From assembly GCA_942486035.1 (NCBI GenBank), contig CALNXK010000124.1:1095001-1159000 (forward strand): DNA of 64,000 bases, written 5' to 3'. The position numbers and the translations under genes are program-made. Positions 46,921 to 58,228 of this stretch are shown here, in pieces (the stretch's first letter is position 1; every line of letters starts with the position of its first letter). This DNA is from Porites lobata (Eukaryota > Cnidaria > Anthozoa > Scleractinia > Poritidae). Under the pieces are notes generated by a model. The model saw only the letters and a list, made by a program, of their open reading frames with translations. It did no database searches and was not told the origin of the DNA.

Positions 46921-48310
46921 CTTTCCCCTGCCCCTCGCGGCTTCGCCGCCCGCTCGCGCGTTCTCGCGAGGCTCGCTTCACTTGCCCAGTTAGGAGAGCT
47001 TGCTCGCAGGCTATCGGAAACGCTCATTTTGTATGTGTTGTGGTTCAATTTTATGCGTAGTTCAAATTTTCTTTTCTTTTGTTTCAAACTCATTATCATG
47101 TTATTATCATACATTACCCTACCCAAAAACAAAAGAAAAGAAAATTTGAACCAAGGATAAAATTGAACCACAACATATGCAACATAGAAATGATGTCATT
47201 TATATAGCCTGAAATCAGGCCGAATTTTAGAAATTCAGGTACATTCTCTCTTACTTCTGTTACGTGATCGTGCTATACAGCCTAAGCTCCTCTTTAAACC
47301 GGCTACATTACGACTACAGTTTACGAGGAAGGACGCTGGAAACGAGTACAGCGAAGGATGTTTAAATCCTCGGCCACGCTTGTAATTAGCCAAATGGTTG
47401 CCTACTGCCAGTCGAGATCGTTATATTCCATTGGAATTATTTGTTTCTAATTATTTGAGCGGAGTGCCTGTAAACTAGCTGGATAAGCTACGTGTACTTT
47501 CCACTATAAGCAAACCTTCATGCAGCAACTACTTTGCATTTGACATCACGTGATCCATGTAATTGAAATTACTATGGAAGAGATACAAATCGTTTTTATC
47601 TCATTAAAGATAAACTGAATTGAGATAATCTAAATTGGACAGGTAAATATTACCGAAATTAAAGCGACAGCATCTATACAAAAACAGAGACACTAGCGCA
47701 AACTTCTAAAAATCATCGAGAATCAGTTTAGTTTCTCCGTTCATGAGCGGAGAAACACAGTAATCATCTGCTTTACTATCAATGTAATTTCTTGGAATTT
47801 GTTTACTGCTAAAAGCCAAAACATGACATCACCATTATTCATTTTGATATATGCGAATTGACGAAACTGAACAGTTTTGGGAAGAAATCAAAGTTAGCTT
47901 AACGATACATATTTTATTATTCATTCGAAATATTTCTCCGTTTTGATTGGCTGTTATCTCCCCGTTAATTCTTCGTAACCAGCTGGCGCTGACCAAATTT
48001 GGAAAATGCTGAGATAATATACCATCATTATCGTCAGTCACTCCGCAGACGTTCATCGTATATTACAAATTATACCATCATTTACGTCACTTAAGAGACA
48101 GAACTCAAGAAAATGGAGAAAAAAATCACGGTGAGGCTAAGACGAAATGTCACTGGCTTTTTATTCACACTGAAACTACCAAATAACAGGCAATTATTTT
48201 GTAGACACTCTACTTCTCTACGTTTCTCGGAACCTCATTCAATAATTGCTAAATAAATATAAGAGTTTTTAGATGCTTCACTTCTATTCGGAAATCCCTG
48301 TTGTTTGGCT
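46921..48310. other. Intergenic region with one foldback element
   Basis: No gene is supported. Arms around TGTTGTGGTTCAATTTTAT (47037) and the complement ending near 47175 make a 145 bp foldback. The minus open frame across it is an artefact of that repeat. TTTATT at about 48159, the complement of AATAAA, could be the polyadenylation signal of the arfaptin-like gene. Confidence 0.5.
47031..47178. mobile_element. Foldback MITE
   Basis: Arms of about 60 bp include GTTGTGGTTCAATTTTAT and TTCAAATTTTCTTTTCTTTT with their complements at 47118-47178. The loop is short. Confidence 0.75.
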
Positions 48311-49180
48311 TCACTCTCTAGGAATTTTGAAATGAAACGTCTTGACACAGTTCTCCAAGGCCTGTTTGTCCCCGGAAAAATAAGCACTTGTAGCATTTTG
48401 GAAAAGCAGTAATTGCTTTTGCATCACCTTAACTTTGTTTTCCTCTAAAAATCCAAGCTTTATCGTTAAGGTAGTACGAAGCTTGTCAAATTTCTCTTTA
48501 TGGATATCATGCTGATGTTTGGCTAGTGGCATAGACTCTCTAGCGGACTCGTATGTTTTCACTGTAACAATAGAATCTTCCATGGTTGTGTGCACAAGAG
48601 TGGTCAGGTTGGATATGAAGAAACTAAGCGCTCCTAGAAGAATTTCACCGTTCATTATCAGCGATCTTTGAGTCTCAACGCTGTTGTTGAGTCCATATTG
48701 TAACTCAGCCGACTCAGGTAATTTCATTTTTAAGTCTGCAAATGCAGCGGCTAAATCGCGCTGACTGTCAGTCATTCTCTGGAAATGTTGCATCATCTGC
48801 TTTGCAAGCTTGAGGAGCTCTGTGTACTTGATCTGAGTTTCTTTTAACATTAATATTTGTTCTTCAAGATCAGTGTCAACTGTCTTTGTTCCTGTACCAA
48901 ACCAAATACTCCTTTCTTTTGGGTCTAATTTCTGAGCTCTACTAACTTGATCAACAGTGGGGGCTGCCACTGATGATGATGAAGCCGTGGGATCACGGTC
49001 ATCTAATGCAAGCGTTGCGGCGGGCGAATCTCTTAGCTCCGCCGAATAGCCACTCTCCTGTAAATCAGTTACAGGAAAATGGTTGTCTTCTTCAAAATCG
49101 ATCCTGCTAGTAGGTGCATTAGTCCCAACGGCAACAGACATCAATTGGTTGTCACTATCTCTTTCAGGTGTACGGTCCAT
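48311..49180 (-). CDS. Arfaptin-like AH/BAR-domain protein, intronless, 289 aa
   Basis: Arfaptins form banana-shaped dimers that bind Arl1, Arf or Rac GTPases and curved trans-Golgi membranes. The C-terminal two thirds match the AH domain: TVDTDLEEQILMLKETQIKY, then AFADLKMKLPESAELQYGLN, VETQRSLIMNGEILLGALSF, TLVHTTMEDSIVTVKTYESA, and IKLGFLEENKVKVMQKQLLL with FQNATSAYFSGDKQALE. The start used is the first ATG (MDRTPERDSDN); the frame stays open without an ATG to 49279, so an upstream exon is possible. Compared with arfaptins it lacks the amphipathic helix before the AH domain and about 25 residues after the ESARE segment. The lack of introns suggests a retrocopy. The frame is intact over the whole domain, which suggests selection, though activity is unproven. 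Confidence 0.82.
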   Translation of the reverse strand: MDRTPERDSDNQLMSVAVGTNAPTSRIDFEEDNHFPVTDLQESGYSAELRDSPAATLALDDRDPTASSSSVAAPTVDQVSRAQKLDPKERSIWFGTGTKTVDTDLEEQILMLKETQIKYTELLKLAKQMMQHFQRMTDSQRDLAAAFADLKMKLPESAELQYGLNNSVETQRSLIMNGEILLGALSFFISNLTTLVHTTMEDSIVTVKTYESARESMPLAKHQHDIHKEKFDKLRTTLTIKLGFLEENKVKVMQKQLLLFQNATSAYFSGDKQALENCVKTFHFKIPRE

Positions 49181-49990
49181 TGTCCCTTCGTGTACTCCAC
49201 AATGTTGATCATAATCACGTATCTCATCTAGGCCAGAAATTGAAATTGGAGGAAAGAACAAGTTTAATAAGGAGGACACTGTCTAAAGTGGTACATTTGC
49301 AAGGAGGTTTTTTAGGCTACTGACTATAAAGCTCTTAATTTTAAATAGTCGCCTAAATGTCATAAATCGAGTGCTTTCAACATGGAAATTTCTCAGGGTT
49401 GTTTTTATATGTTAACTGTTTTCTTTTTAGACCTGCTGTTGTAAGAATTATCACCCTTTAGAGTTCGGGGAACCAACGTTTTTCATGAAAAAAATCGGCG
49501 GCTTTTTAAGATGTAGGGCGGATCGACATGTATTGAGTGCTCAACTTCATCCTTCGTTCAAATTTCTCTTTCCCTTCAATTACCATAACTCAAAACAAAA
49601 GAAATTTCGGAAACTAAAATCTCGTACCCAGACCTCACTCTGTCTCGTGTGGGAGATCTGGGTACGAGAGTAAGGAAAATAAGTCCCCGCCCACAGGTTT
49701 TCTCGTTTTTATTATGAACAGATATTTTTTCTCTCCTTTTCAAAAAATTCTCGTCAACACGGTGCGATTTCGAATCGTTTTCGTCCGTCCATACCTATCC
49801 ATCAGCGTCCTTTTGTTTCTCATCCTATTTCCTTTAAGGACCTCTTAAATAAGTAAGATTTATTGTAAAATCTTTAAAAAAAGTATTCTCGGTAGAAAAT
49901 TTACCTGCTCGGATCCATACATCCTTCAAAAAAGACGGCTATCCACCTTTGTAAATAGATTAATTTTAACCATAACTTAAGAATTAAGAG

Positions 49991-50029
<39 letters not shown>

Positions 50030-50521
50030 CATCGGGTACGAATGGACGCAGGGCCAATCTGGAGGAGAAAAAATATCCCCTGGTTTTCCAATGAAAACGG
50101 ATACAATTGGACAAGTCCAACAAGGCCTATGATATCAACTAAAGATAACATTGAACCACAACATGCACATGAATTTTTCACCCCTACCAGTAATTGGTTT
50201 TGGATTGAACTTTGAAATAAAGATATAACGAAGTAAAAAATGGAATTTCTAGAGTGCAAATTCCTGAGTTATTTCAAAGACTGGACTCTAACTAGATTTT
50301 ACATAACTCAGACTTTGTATTCCAAGATAGAATACGATTAACTACGGCAAACATTCTATTGGCCTACTTAGGTCCGTATTTACGAGGTCAATCGCCCATT
50401 CGCATTAAGCCCGCGTCGCAGGCTTTGGTTTTTTTGAGCCAAGAGAGAAATTTCGAATACGTGCGCGCGCGTAGGCCCTAACCTACACTAACCCGAAGAA
50501 ACTAACCGGTGCCTGCCACTT
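49181..50521. other. Intergenic region
   Basis: No gene is supported. It holds a small inverted repeat (49620-49669, TCTCGTACCCAGA and its complement) and an ATT microsatellite at 49992-50030. Confidence 0.5.
49992..50030. repeat. ATT microsatellite
   Basis: About twelve ATT units. Confidence 0.95.
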
Positions 50522-50932
50522 AGGTTTCAAGGGCACCCAACGACAATTTTCGGAAAATATCTGTTCGGAAGACGATTTCAGATCTAGAATTTTCGGTACA
50601 TTTTTTGCAAAATTTCTTGCTTGTCTGCCTCTCCTAGAATTTTCGAACATCTAAAAAATGGTATAACTGCCTATTTTTAACGGATTTTTTACCCTAAAAA
50701 GGTCACCTACAATTTTCGGAAGCCTTTTTTCTGGCTAAAATTTTCGAAAAGGTACGTTTTGATCCCTATAATTTTCGAATCACTAGACTTTCAGCTAGGA
50801 AATCCGAACAGATAAAAAATTTTTAGGGGATAAAAATATGCCTATATTTACCGTTTAAATACTGAAATACGTTTAACAATGTTATGTTTAAGTGGTTTTG
50901 AGCTATATTCTCGTTGGGTGCCCCTGAGGTTT
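50522..50932 (+). mobile_element. 399 bp hAT-like MITE, 6 bp TSD, first of an inverted pair
   Basis: The element 50528-50926 starts CAAGGGCACCCAACGA and ends TCGTTGGGTGCCCCTG. AGGTTT flanks both sides. Inside, the motif AATTTTCG recurs about every 30-60 bp. No coding frame is seen. Confidence 0.9.
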
Positions 50933-50990
50933 ATTCACATTAGAACAATTAACTTGACCAATCTGTTTGATGACAACCTTGGCAAATATC

Positions 50991-51401
50991 AAATATCAGG
51001 GGCACCCAACGAGGATATAGTTCAAAACCACTAAAGCATAGCATTGTTGAACATATTTTTGTATTCAAACGGTAGATATAGGCATATTTTTATCCCCTAA
51101 AAACTTTTCATCTGTTCGGATTTCCTAGCTGAAAGTTTAGTGATCCGAAGATTATAGGGATAAAAACTTACCTTCTCGAAAATTTCAGCCAGGAAAAGGC
51201 TCCCGAAAATTCTAGGTGGCCCTTTTTAGGGTCAAAATCCGTTAAAAATGGGTAATTATACCATTTTGTAGATGTTCGAAAATCGTAGTAGAGGCAGGCA
51301 AGCAAGAAATTTTACAACAAATGCTCCGAAAATTCTAGATCTCAAATCGTCTTCCGAACAGATATTTTCCCGAAAATTGCCGTTGGGTGCCCCTGAAATA
51401 T
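50991..51401 (-). mobile_element. 399 bp hAT-like MITE, 6 bp TSD, second of an inverted pair
   Basis: The element 50997-51395 is the inverse of the copy at 50528, with the same length and the same termini. AAATAT flanks both sides. The 70 bp between the two elements is unrelated sequence. Together they can form an almost complete 400 bp stem. Confidence 0.9.
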
Positions 51402-52176
51402 AATTCTTATTTTTTTGGTACATGTTTTAATTCTAGATTTTTATATTTTAGCACGGACGTCTTATTGTATTAAAGCCTCTCTTGTTATCGGATCCAGTGT
51501 TAAACATTCCTTGACAACGACAAAAAAAAATCAAAGTAGAATTTTTGCGTGATCGCAATCCTCGAGATCTCGCAGTAAGGCGTGTGATATGGATCAGTGG
51601 CTCATTGAATGTGTAAAAATAAATAGATATATAAAAGCACTTAAATCCTCCTTGGATGGCAATAATGGCCCTAAAGCTAAGCACTACTTGAGTCGTTTAT
51701 TCTTCCACTACAAAGCCTGTTTAGGGTTATATGCTCTGATAGGATGTCATTGATGACAGCCCCTCGGCGATTACTCGAGCGCGGCGCTTTGTTCAGGCTT
51801 AACACCGGTACGATCTCTACAGCCAGTTGATTTTATAATTAAGTAATTCACATTAGCGAGCTATACAATAAAAACTTCATAACCGATTGAAATACCTTGA
51901 CGCTTCAGGCATAAAACATCCAAATAAACAAAATGGGCCGATGTTCTGCAGCTCTTTACATTCGAGTGACCTCGTTGTAGCCGGAAGTAAGTTTTGATTG
52001 GTCCCCCCAAAAACCCCTGAATATAACAGAGTTATACGCTTCAGGGTTATATGCTTCTGCCAAAAACTTAATCCCAAATCAGTATGTCAAAAAAATTTCA
52101 TTTTGATCCGATACAGGTGACGTTTTCCCATAAAAAGTCCATAAAACTGATGTCTTTATCGCTACTACACCCAAAA
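51402..52176. other. Intergenic region
   Basis: I see no gene or clear repeat in this stretch. Confidence 0.45.
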
Positions 52177-52831
52177 TCAGTACTTACCTGTGGAAATTTT
52201 GCCCATGTATTGCAGGATGAAGCCAAGTTTTCTTGTACAATTTTCTCGTGCCTTAAGTTTCTTGCAGGCATCGTTAATTTTATCTTCTTCCGTTGCTCTC
52301 GTCAATTCGTAGATTAAAACCTGTGGCCGAGCTTTCAGGATGTCCAGTAATCCTACTTGTATGAAATACGCCAGGATGTTGTTGTAGTCCTTGAGGCTTT
52401 CGTTTGGGAGGAGTGAACGATAATAAACAAAAAAATCTAAGCGCAATATGCTCTTGTTCGCGAATACAACGTACTTGAACAATCTTTCTTCAGTGTCTCC
52501 AATCATTTTTGCACTTTCCAAAACATTGTTCAGTTTTTCCGTGAGCAAAACGACAAGTTCCTTTAGGTAGTTTCCTCGAAGTAGTCCATTTAAACTGTGT
52601 CTTACTTGGTCAATTTTGGGGACAGCATCAATTTTTAACAATATCATCTGTTTCTTGTCCACAGCACACTATCGGCAAGCATTCGTCATTAAGCGCCTTT
52701 AGGTGAAGTATTGACGCCTGTTCTTCGAGTTTGCGTAAAGCGTTTCGTTCCAGCAAATGGAGTCCATAGATCGTGTTGTCATCGCTGTTACCTTTGCTTT
52801 CCTCTAGAGCAGTACTTAGTGAAATTCCCAT
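52177..52831 (-). pseudogene. ALNDEC/YANK family member 2, frameshifted
   Basis: The frame starts at 52831 with MGISLSTALEESK (Gly2 and Ser6 fit an N-myristoylation site) after an in-frame TAA. It reads LHLKALNDECLPIVC, then loses frame near 52665. One missing base there would continue into AVDKKQMILLKIDAVPKIDQ and on to FKYVVFANKSILRLDFFVYY, FIQVGLLDILKARPQVLIYE and a short Lys-rich tail ending at 52177. The whole rest of the gene is open, so the break is either recent or a sequencing error. This is the most diverged of the three members. No promoter palindrome like that of the other two is visible upstream. Confidence 0.7.
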
Positions 52832-54267
52832 CCGGATTTAACTTAGCCTGTTGTCCCGTTGTTGATTAAGAAATAAGAATCAATGGAGACCTTTCAATCC
52901 TCTGGAACAGTTTTGACACTCATTTGCTACATTACTAGGCTGGTTGTCGACGTAATCCTATGACATTATATTGCGGCAGTACTTTTCTCTCTGCTTGTTT
53001 GTTTCTTTTTTTATTATTATTATTTTACAAGAGTATACGTGTGTCTGGTTAGGTGTTAATAATTTTTTGAAGGGTTTCCCTCTGACAGGAAGAACATATT
53101 TTCACTAAAGCGAAACGAAACGAAGAATGCATAATCATGACCAAGATATCATAATATGATCTCTTGATAATACAGATATGACAATGACTAACCTCCGGCG
53201 GGCATGGCAAAACGAAAAGAGGGCCCCAGTTTTAGCGCTGGCCATTAGAGAGAATGTATGAGAACCGCTAAAATTGGGCCTGATCTCAGGTTAGAAAATG
53301 ACCGGAAATCAATTGCCACCCTCAGCGGAGTTTGTTCTTGTTTGGGTGACGGTGAAAACAATTTTAAAGTTAATGGTTTTTCGTGCGTCTTGTTTTTCGT
53401 TTCAAACATTATGCAAATACCAAACAGTTTTGTATCTAATCAGTGCGCTGTTCAAACCGCTACGTTTTATTGGTGAGTAAAACTCGAATAGACCATCCTT
53501 TATCTGCTTTATAATATACACTGAAACCGAGATTTTTTATTTTGCTTAAGTGGGTGGAGGGTGGGGCTTACCGTTTAGGAAAGAAACAGCTGATGGAAAA
53601 ACGTTCATTGGCAATCATGAACAATATTAAGATGGAAAAAGTTATCACTAATCGACTATCATGACAAATTCAAATTGCTCAAAGTGCGTGTTACTCGATG
53701 GCTCGATGATGATATTAGATTAGCACTAAAAGAGCAGTAGTGGTGCTATATTTCATTCCTTTTTTTATTTATTTTTTCTGGGAGTTGAACGATTTGTTAA
53801 CACCTTGCTATAAGAACTCTATGATGCACACTCCATTATTACCAACTGTAAAAATATCAAGTCCTTTACTGAATAATATTTATTTAAAGTTACTCCCACT
53901 TTCACTCATAAAATTGTAGACAGGATAACTATACACTCATTTCACTCAGTTGAAGGGATAAAAAAATCAAAGAGTACTGGATGAACCAGTCAATGCAATG
54001 ATACACACAAATGAAATAATTGCAGAGAGGAGAAAAGTTCCATCCCTTTCCTTTGCAAAACAAAGTTATTACAGAAAAGGCCACTTCCTATTCTGGTATA
54101 TGGAAACTTGATAGCACTTTTAGAACACCTCTCTGACATACAGTTGTTGTTGTTGTTTTTTGATAAAACAAAATGATTAATATGGTTTACAAAAAAAATT
54201 ATCACACGAATCTCCTTCTGTCTGCCTTCTCGCGCCCTGCGTCGACTGTCCCCCACCAATTTGATCT
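52832..54267. other. Intergenic region with diverged segmental repeats
   Basis: No gene is supported. AGGAAGAACATATTTTCAC near 53089 matches 42565. The stretch 53820-53960 is a diverged relative of 38570-38810. The sequence 53990-54110 resembles 38810-38900, the 3' flank of the related gene. Confidence 0.5.
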
Positions 54268-54885
54268 TCACTGACCAGTAGCTAGCTTTATCAGGAATTT
54301 TCCAACTTTTTTCATTGAATCACTCTCCGACTTCTCCAGCTCTTTACCTGCCTTCTCAAGCTTTTTGTCGTCTGTCGCTCTTCTCAGCTCGTAAATTAGC
54401 ACTTGTGGTTTAGCTTTTGTCACATCCATGAGACCCACTTGTCCGTAGTAAGACAGGGCAGCGTTTCCATCATCCAGGATTTGGAGGTAGATAAAGTAGT
54501 CAAAACGAATGAAGCCCTTGTTGGCATAAACAACGTGTATGTGGCGACCTTCAACTGTTCCCGGTTTATGGGTTAGTAAGGCTTTTACCACATTGGTCAC
54601 CAGCTCTATTAGCTCGTCGTCTGGTTTATTACCCTCCATGTGTAGATAACTTCCCATGATGCTCTCAATGTCGCCCTTCGGATCTTGGTTTTTCGCATCT
54701 TCTATGTACAACATGCCATCAAACTTCGCCACCGCACACACTATAGCTATGCATTCGTCGTTAAGGGCGTCGATGTACAGCTTTGCTTTTGTACATTCCA
54801 GCTTGTTGCGCATGCGGCGTTCAACATCCCCCAAAACGTGGGGCTTCTTTTGAACTTCCTGGCTGAGGGACTGTCCCATTTCCAC
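54268..54885 (-). CDS. ALNDEC/YANK family member 3, single exon, 205 aa
   Basis: I do not recognise the family. The ATG at 54885 has a good context and follows an in-frame TAA. A second ATG two codons later starts MGQSLSQEV, an N-myristoylation-like start (Gly2, Ser6), so leaky initiation could give a lipid-anchored form. The family core is intact: AKLYIDALNDECIAIVCAVA, HVVYANKGFIRFDYFIYLQI, AALSYYGQVGLMDVTKAKPQ, VLIYELRRATDDKKLEKAGK. It has no membrane segment and ends soon after the core. It lies 1.4 kb from the frameshifted member on the same strand. The promoter region is shared with the 39.1 kb gene. Confidence 0.82.
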   Translation of the reverse strand: MEMGQSLSQEVQKKPHVLGDVERRMRNKLECTKAKLYIDALNDECIAIVCAVAKFDGMLYIEDAKNQDPKGDIESIMGSYLHMEGNKPDDELIELVTNVVKALLTHKPGTVEGRHIHVVYANKGFIRFDYFIYLQILDDGNAALSYYGQVGLMDVTKAKPQVLIYELRRATDDKKLEKAGKELEKSESDSMKKVGKFLIKLATGQ

Positions 54886-54969
54886 GGCTATTCGGTAAAG
54901 ATCTTCTTAGTCTCGTTGATCAGCTTTGACAGTTTATCAAGTTTCAGTGAAGCTAAACTCAAAGAGCCC

Positions 54970-55002
54970 TCTTAAATAGTATCTCGAGTCCTTTAAAGAC
55001 TC
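54970..55002 (-). promoter_or_regulatory. Putative core promoter of the 54.3 kb gene
   Basis: A TATA-like CTATTTAAG (minus strand, 54971-54980) lies about 90 bp before the start codon. The palindrome GAGTCCTTTAAAGACTC (54986-55002) is directly upstream. Both are conserved in position and sequence at 39.99-40.02 kb. Confidence 0.6.
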
Positions 55003-56589
55003 CCAGAATGCAATTTGCGTTAAAGGAAATAGGAAGTGCTAGAATCTTAAAAATGTTTCACTGGCGTCATTGTAATTAACGATCACTGGAAAACGGAAAA
55101 AAAATATATAATGGGCACACCTGCCACAAACCTGCCTGGGCGTGCACGAGTAATAAATGGAATATTTACAGGTATTAGCCTGAGTTACTATAACAAAAAA
55201 AAAAAATACCATTTTAATACTACGCTTGACGAACCAATTGACAAACCTTGGTATTGACTTCAATAAAATTTATTTGTTCTAGAAAATATAGACTTGCCAC
55301 AAGTCGACCGCGCCGTGAGAACGCCGAAAGCGCGAGGAGGCAAAAACCAGAAACGGACTTCGAGAAAGTTTATAGAAAATACAGTCGAAACTCCACTAAC
55401 GGCCACTTTTTTTTGCCCCAGCGGACAAATAATCCATACATTTCATTTTGATTCAGTGCTTGATTATTCTTAAAGTGGGTCGATTGGATTTTTTAGGGGG
55501 GATACCTCCCAAATGTCAGCATTGACTACATCGCCACAATAACAAAAGAAAACGGGAAACGGTCACCACTACAGCATTAGATAAAGACAAAAATTTGTAA
55601 TAATCAGTGTTATATTGACATCGGAGTATTCATAGAACCGTATCCCTCTCTCGTCCGCAGAGGCCTCTTTGTGTCGAAGGGAGGCGTCCCTGTTCTTCTT
55701 GCTATTTTTACTGGGATACCCAGCGGAGGAGAGAGAGTCTTTGTTGATGGCCGGGACGGAGTAAATGTTCAAACTTGGGAGGCACCTTAATTTGGGAGAA
55801 ATTTGTATGCCAACCTGTCAACCGCTAAGAAAGTTGACCATGAATCAATATTTTCTTTTTAAACCCCAATATAATTTGCTCTAGCTGCCATTTATTGCCG
55901 AGTCTCTTATACCATTCACCTCACTATTATGTACTGGACGAATTGTTTTCGCAACCAGTCGGTTTCGAAACGCAAATGTGCCGCTGTGGCAATTGAACAG
56001 TTAATAAAAAAATGACAGGTTTACGAAATAATTAAAACACAGTCACGCTGTTGTTGTATTGACGATTTAACTGATTTATGAAAATTTTCCTGTTAGAATT
56101 CTACGATACACACACTGCCGTATTACAAAGATGAACTCGTACATCCTTGCTTTCAATTTTAGGAAACTTTAAATGGAGTCCTCTCGGGTGTCAGTTATAT
56201 AATTCTAGCCGGGTTTGCTACTAACTCATTTTACTCATTCAAAAAAAGTTCAAAGTGTAGTATGAAGTGTCTTTTCCTCGTCTACTCCCTATACTAAGTC
56301 CTGTATTTCAGATTTGTTATTCAGTATCTGCGTTAGGTCTCAAAAATATACTTTATAACTAAGAAATTTTGCCTCTACAAGTGCGTATATCTCGACAAAA
56401 AAAACCATTCCAAATGTAGTTTAATTGTTGCTTTTCAACATCTTAACCCTTAATGCGGCTTCGTTTTACAAAGCCTTGAACAAGACAGGATAATGGGTAT
56501 GTGATAATAACTCTCTCTTGCCCCAAGTCACTCTAAACTCTCCCTCATATATTGTTGTCTTACTAACACGTTGTCATCCTTGCCTTAAA
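55003..56589. other. Segmental-duplication flank
   Basis: No gene is supported. The first 260 bp match the upstream flank of the 39.1 kb gene. The stretches 55850-56000 and 56100-56270 are diverged relatives of 37.44-37.56 and 38.57-38.81 kb. Confidence 0.5.
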
Positions 56590-57676
56590 TCAGACCCACA
56601 GAGAGGTTTTGCTGATCGATCTCTCTCGCCGTCCAATCGTTTAGCTCCGGCTTCGATTTTCGTGACTTACAGAAAACGTAACCCTGTAAATTATGTCAAG
56701 TTTAATAGGTCTAATAAGCTTGAACAAATTAACTTATCGACAAGGGAAGCTATAAGTCTTAAAAAGGCCAAGTGTGCGTAAACTGTTGTTATCCTGCACA
56801 GAATCAGATGCACTAAAACACTAAAAACGAAACGATTTGCGTACATTTGAAATCGCGAAATTAATCAACAATATGAGCACTGGGCAGTTTTTTGTTTACT
56901 GAAACTTTTAGTGAGCGCACGGCCAGTTATAAAAAACAAATAACTGCAAGCTCTGTTTGGAAAAAAAATTAAGGCTTAATTAGAAAGTACAGCCAACAGA
57001 GTCAGGGTATCCAAGAGAAAAATACGCAACGCGTGAAAAGGTTGGGCATCACCGAAGCTCGTTTCCGGCTAAGATGGGCCCCGCAGCTTACAACACGGCA
57101 TTGTCTTTTAAGAAGCTTCGCGCGCTCGATTTCTGCGGCCCAACACCGATGCCCATGACGGACGTTGAAGTGTTTTCTAAGAACTCAACACATAATATTT
57201 AACTCAAAATGTGTTCTTACATATGGATGATTTATTTCGGCTCTCAATATAAGTGTTCTTGTGAGTTGGCCCGCTTGTTTTAAAAGTATTCAGTTGCAAA
57301 AAAGAAACTAAGTGACGAAACATAATAAATAAGAGGAAGTTTTAAGACTGTAAGTGTTATAACTTCTAGATGAAAAAATAGGTACCCTTGTTTCAACTAA
57401 ACAACGAAAACTGTAATTAAATGTATCTGTCAGGGCGTGCACCGGGAAGACAAATAAAACACTTAAGGGTACTTGAAACACCTGTAAACGAAAGACGCTT
57501 ATTAATTGAGTTCATATTTTAAAAAAGAACCAAAAAATAAACAGAATTCTTTATTGGACGTGGTCACGAACATGCATTGAAGACTCCACACAAGACGCCG
57601 TCGGTTTTAAGGTTAACTTCCTGTTATTTTCCTATTCTGAATGTATGGACACATAACCTTTCAACTCGAGTTTTGT

Positions 57677-57702
57677 CAAGCACACACACACACACACACA
57701 CC
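57677..57702. repeat. CA microsatellite
   Basis: About eleven CA units lie at the 3' end of a LINE fragment on the minus strand. Confidence 0.9.
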
Positions 57703-58228
57703 AAAAGCTTTATTTGCATGACCATAAAGGAATTACAGTATTGCAAAAGCTATTAGTCTAAATTTAAGTACTAATTCAACTAATTAGTACGTGCAAAACA
57801 TTACAAAACGTTACAGTTCTCATTCATTCATTCATTGATATTAATTTGGTCCTTAATTCAAAGCATTGCGAGATAAATGAAACTAATTGACAGTTAATTA
57901 AATAATCAGAAGAATTCATGAGAAGAGATATTAAAGTATCGTGTGAAAGTGATTTGAAGTCAGGTATTTTAGTTTCTAGTTTGGAGAAAAATATGTCTCT
58001 GATCTGAGAATAAGCCTTACAATCTAGTAAGAAATGATTTTCATCTTCGATTTTGTTACTTGTACAAAAGTGACATATCCTTTCAGTTGGTATTAAAGTG
58101 AACCAAATGATTTCAGAATCATAGAGAACAAAACGCGTGGCCGCTAAGCCATATCGAACCTGTATCCATGCATGAGTTGTGCTGCAATTGCAACCTATTT
58201 GTTTAACCCAGAATAATGCATCAGTCAA
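57700..58228 (-). mobile_element. Non-LTR retrotransposon C-terminal fragment
   Basis: The minus frame 57824-58228 contains TERICHFCTSNKIEDENHFL and LDCKAYSQIR, the Cys-x2-Cys-x8-His-x4-Cys knuckle at the end of many LINE polyproteins. It is 5' truncated. Its right part (58090-58213) also occurs in copy C at 61.57-61.68 kb and, more weakly, near 36.46 kb, so the insertion predates the duplications. Confidence 0.75.
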
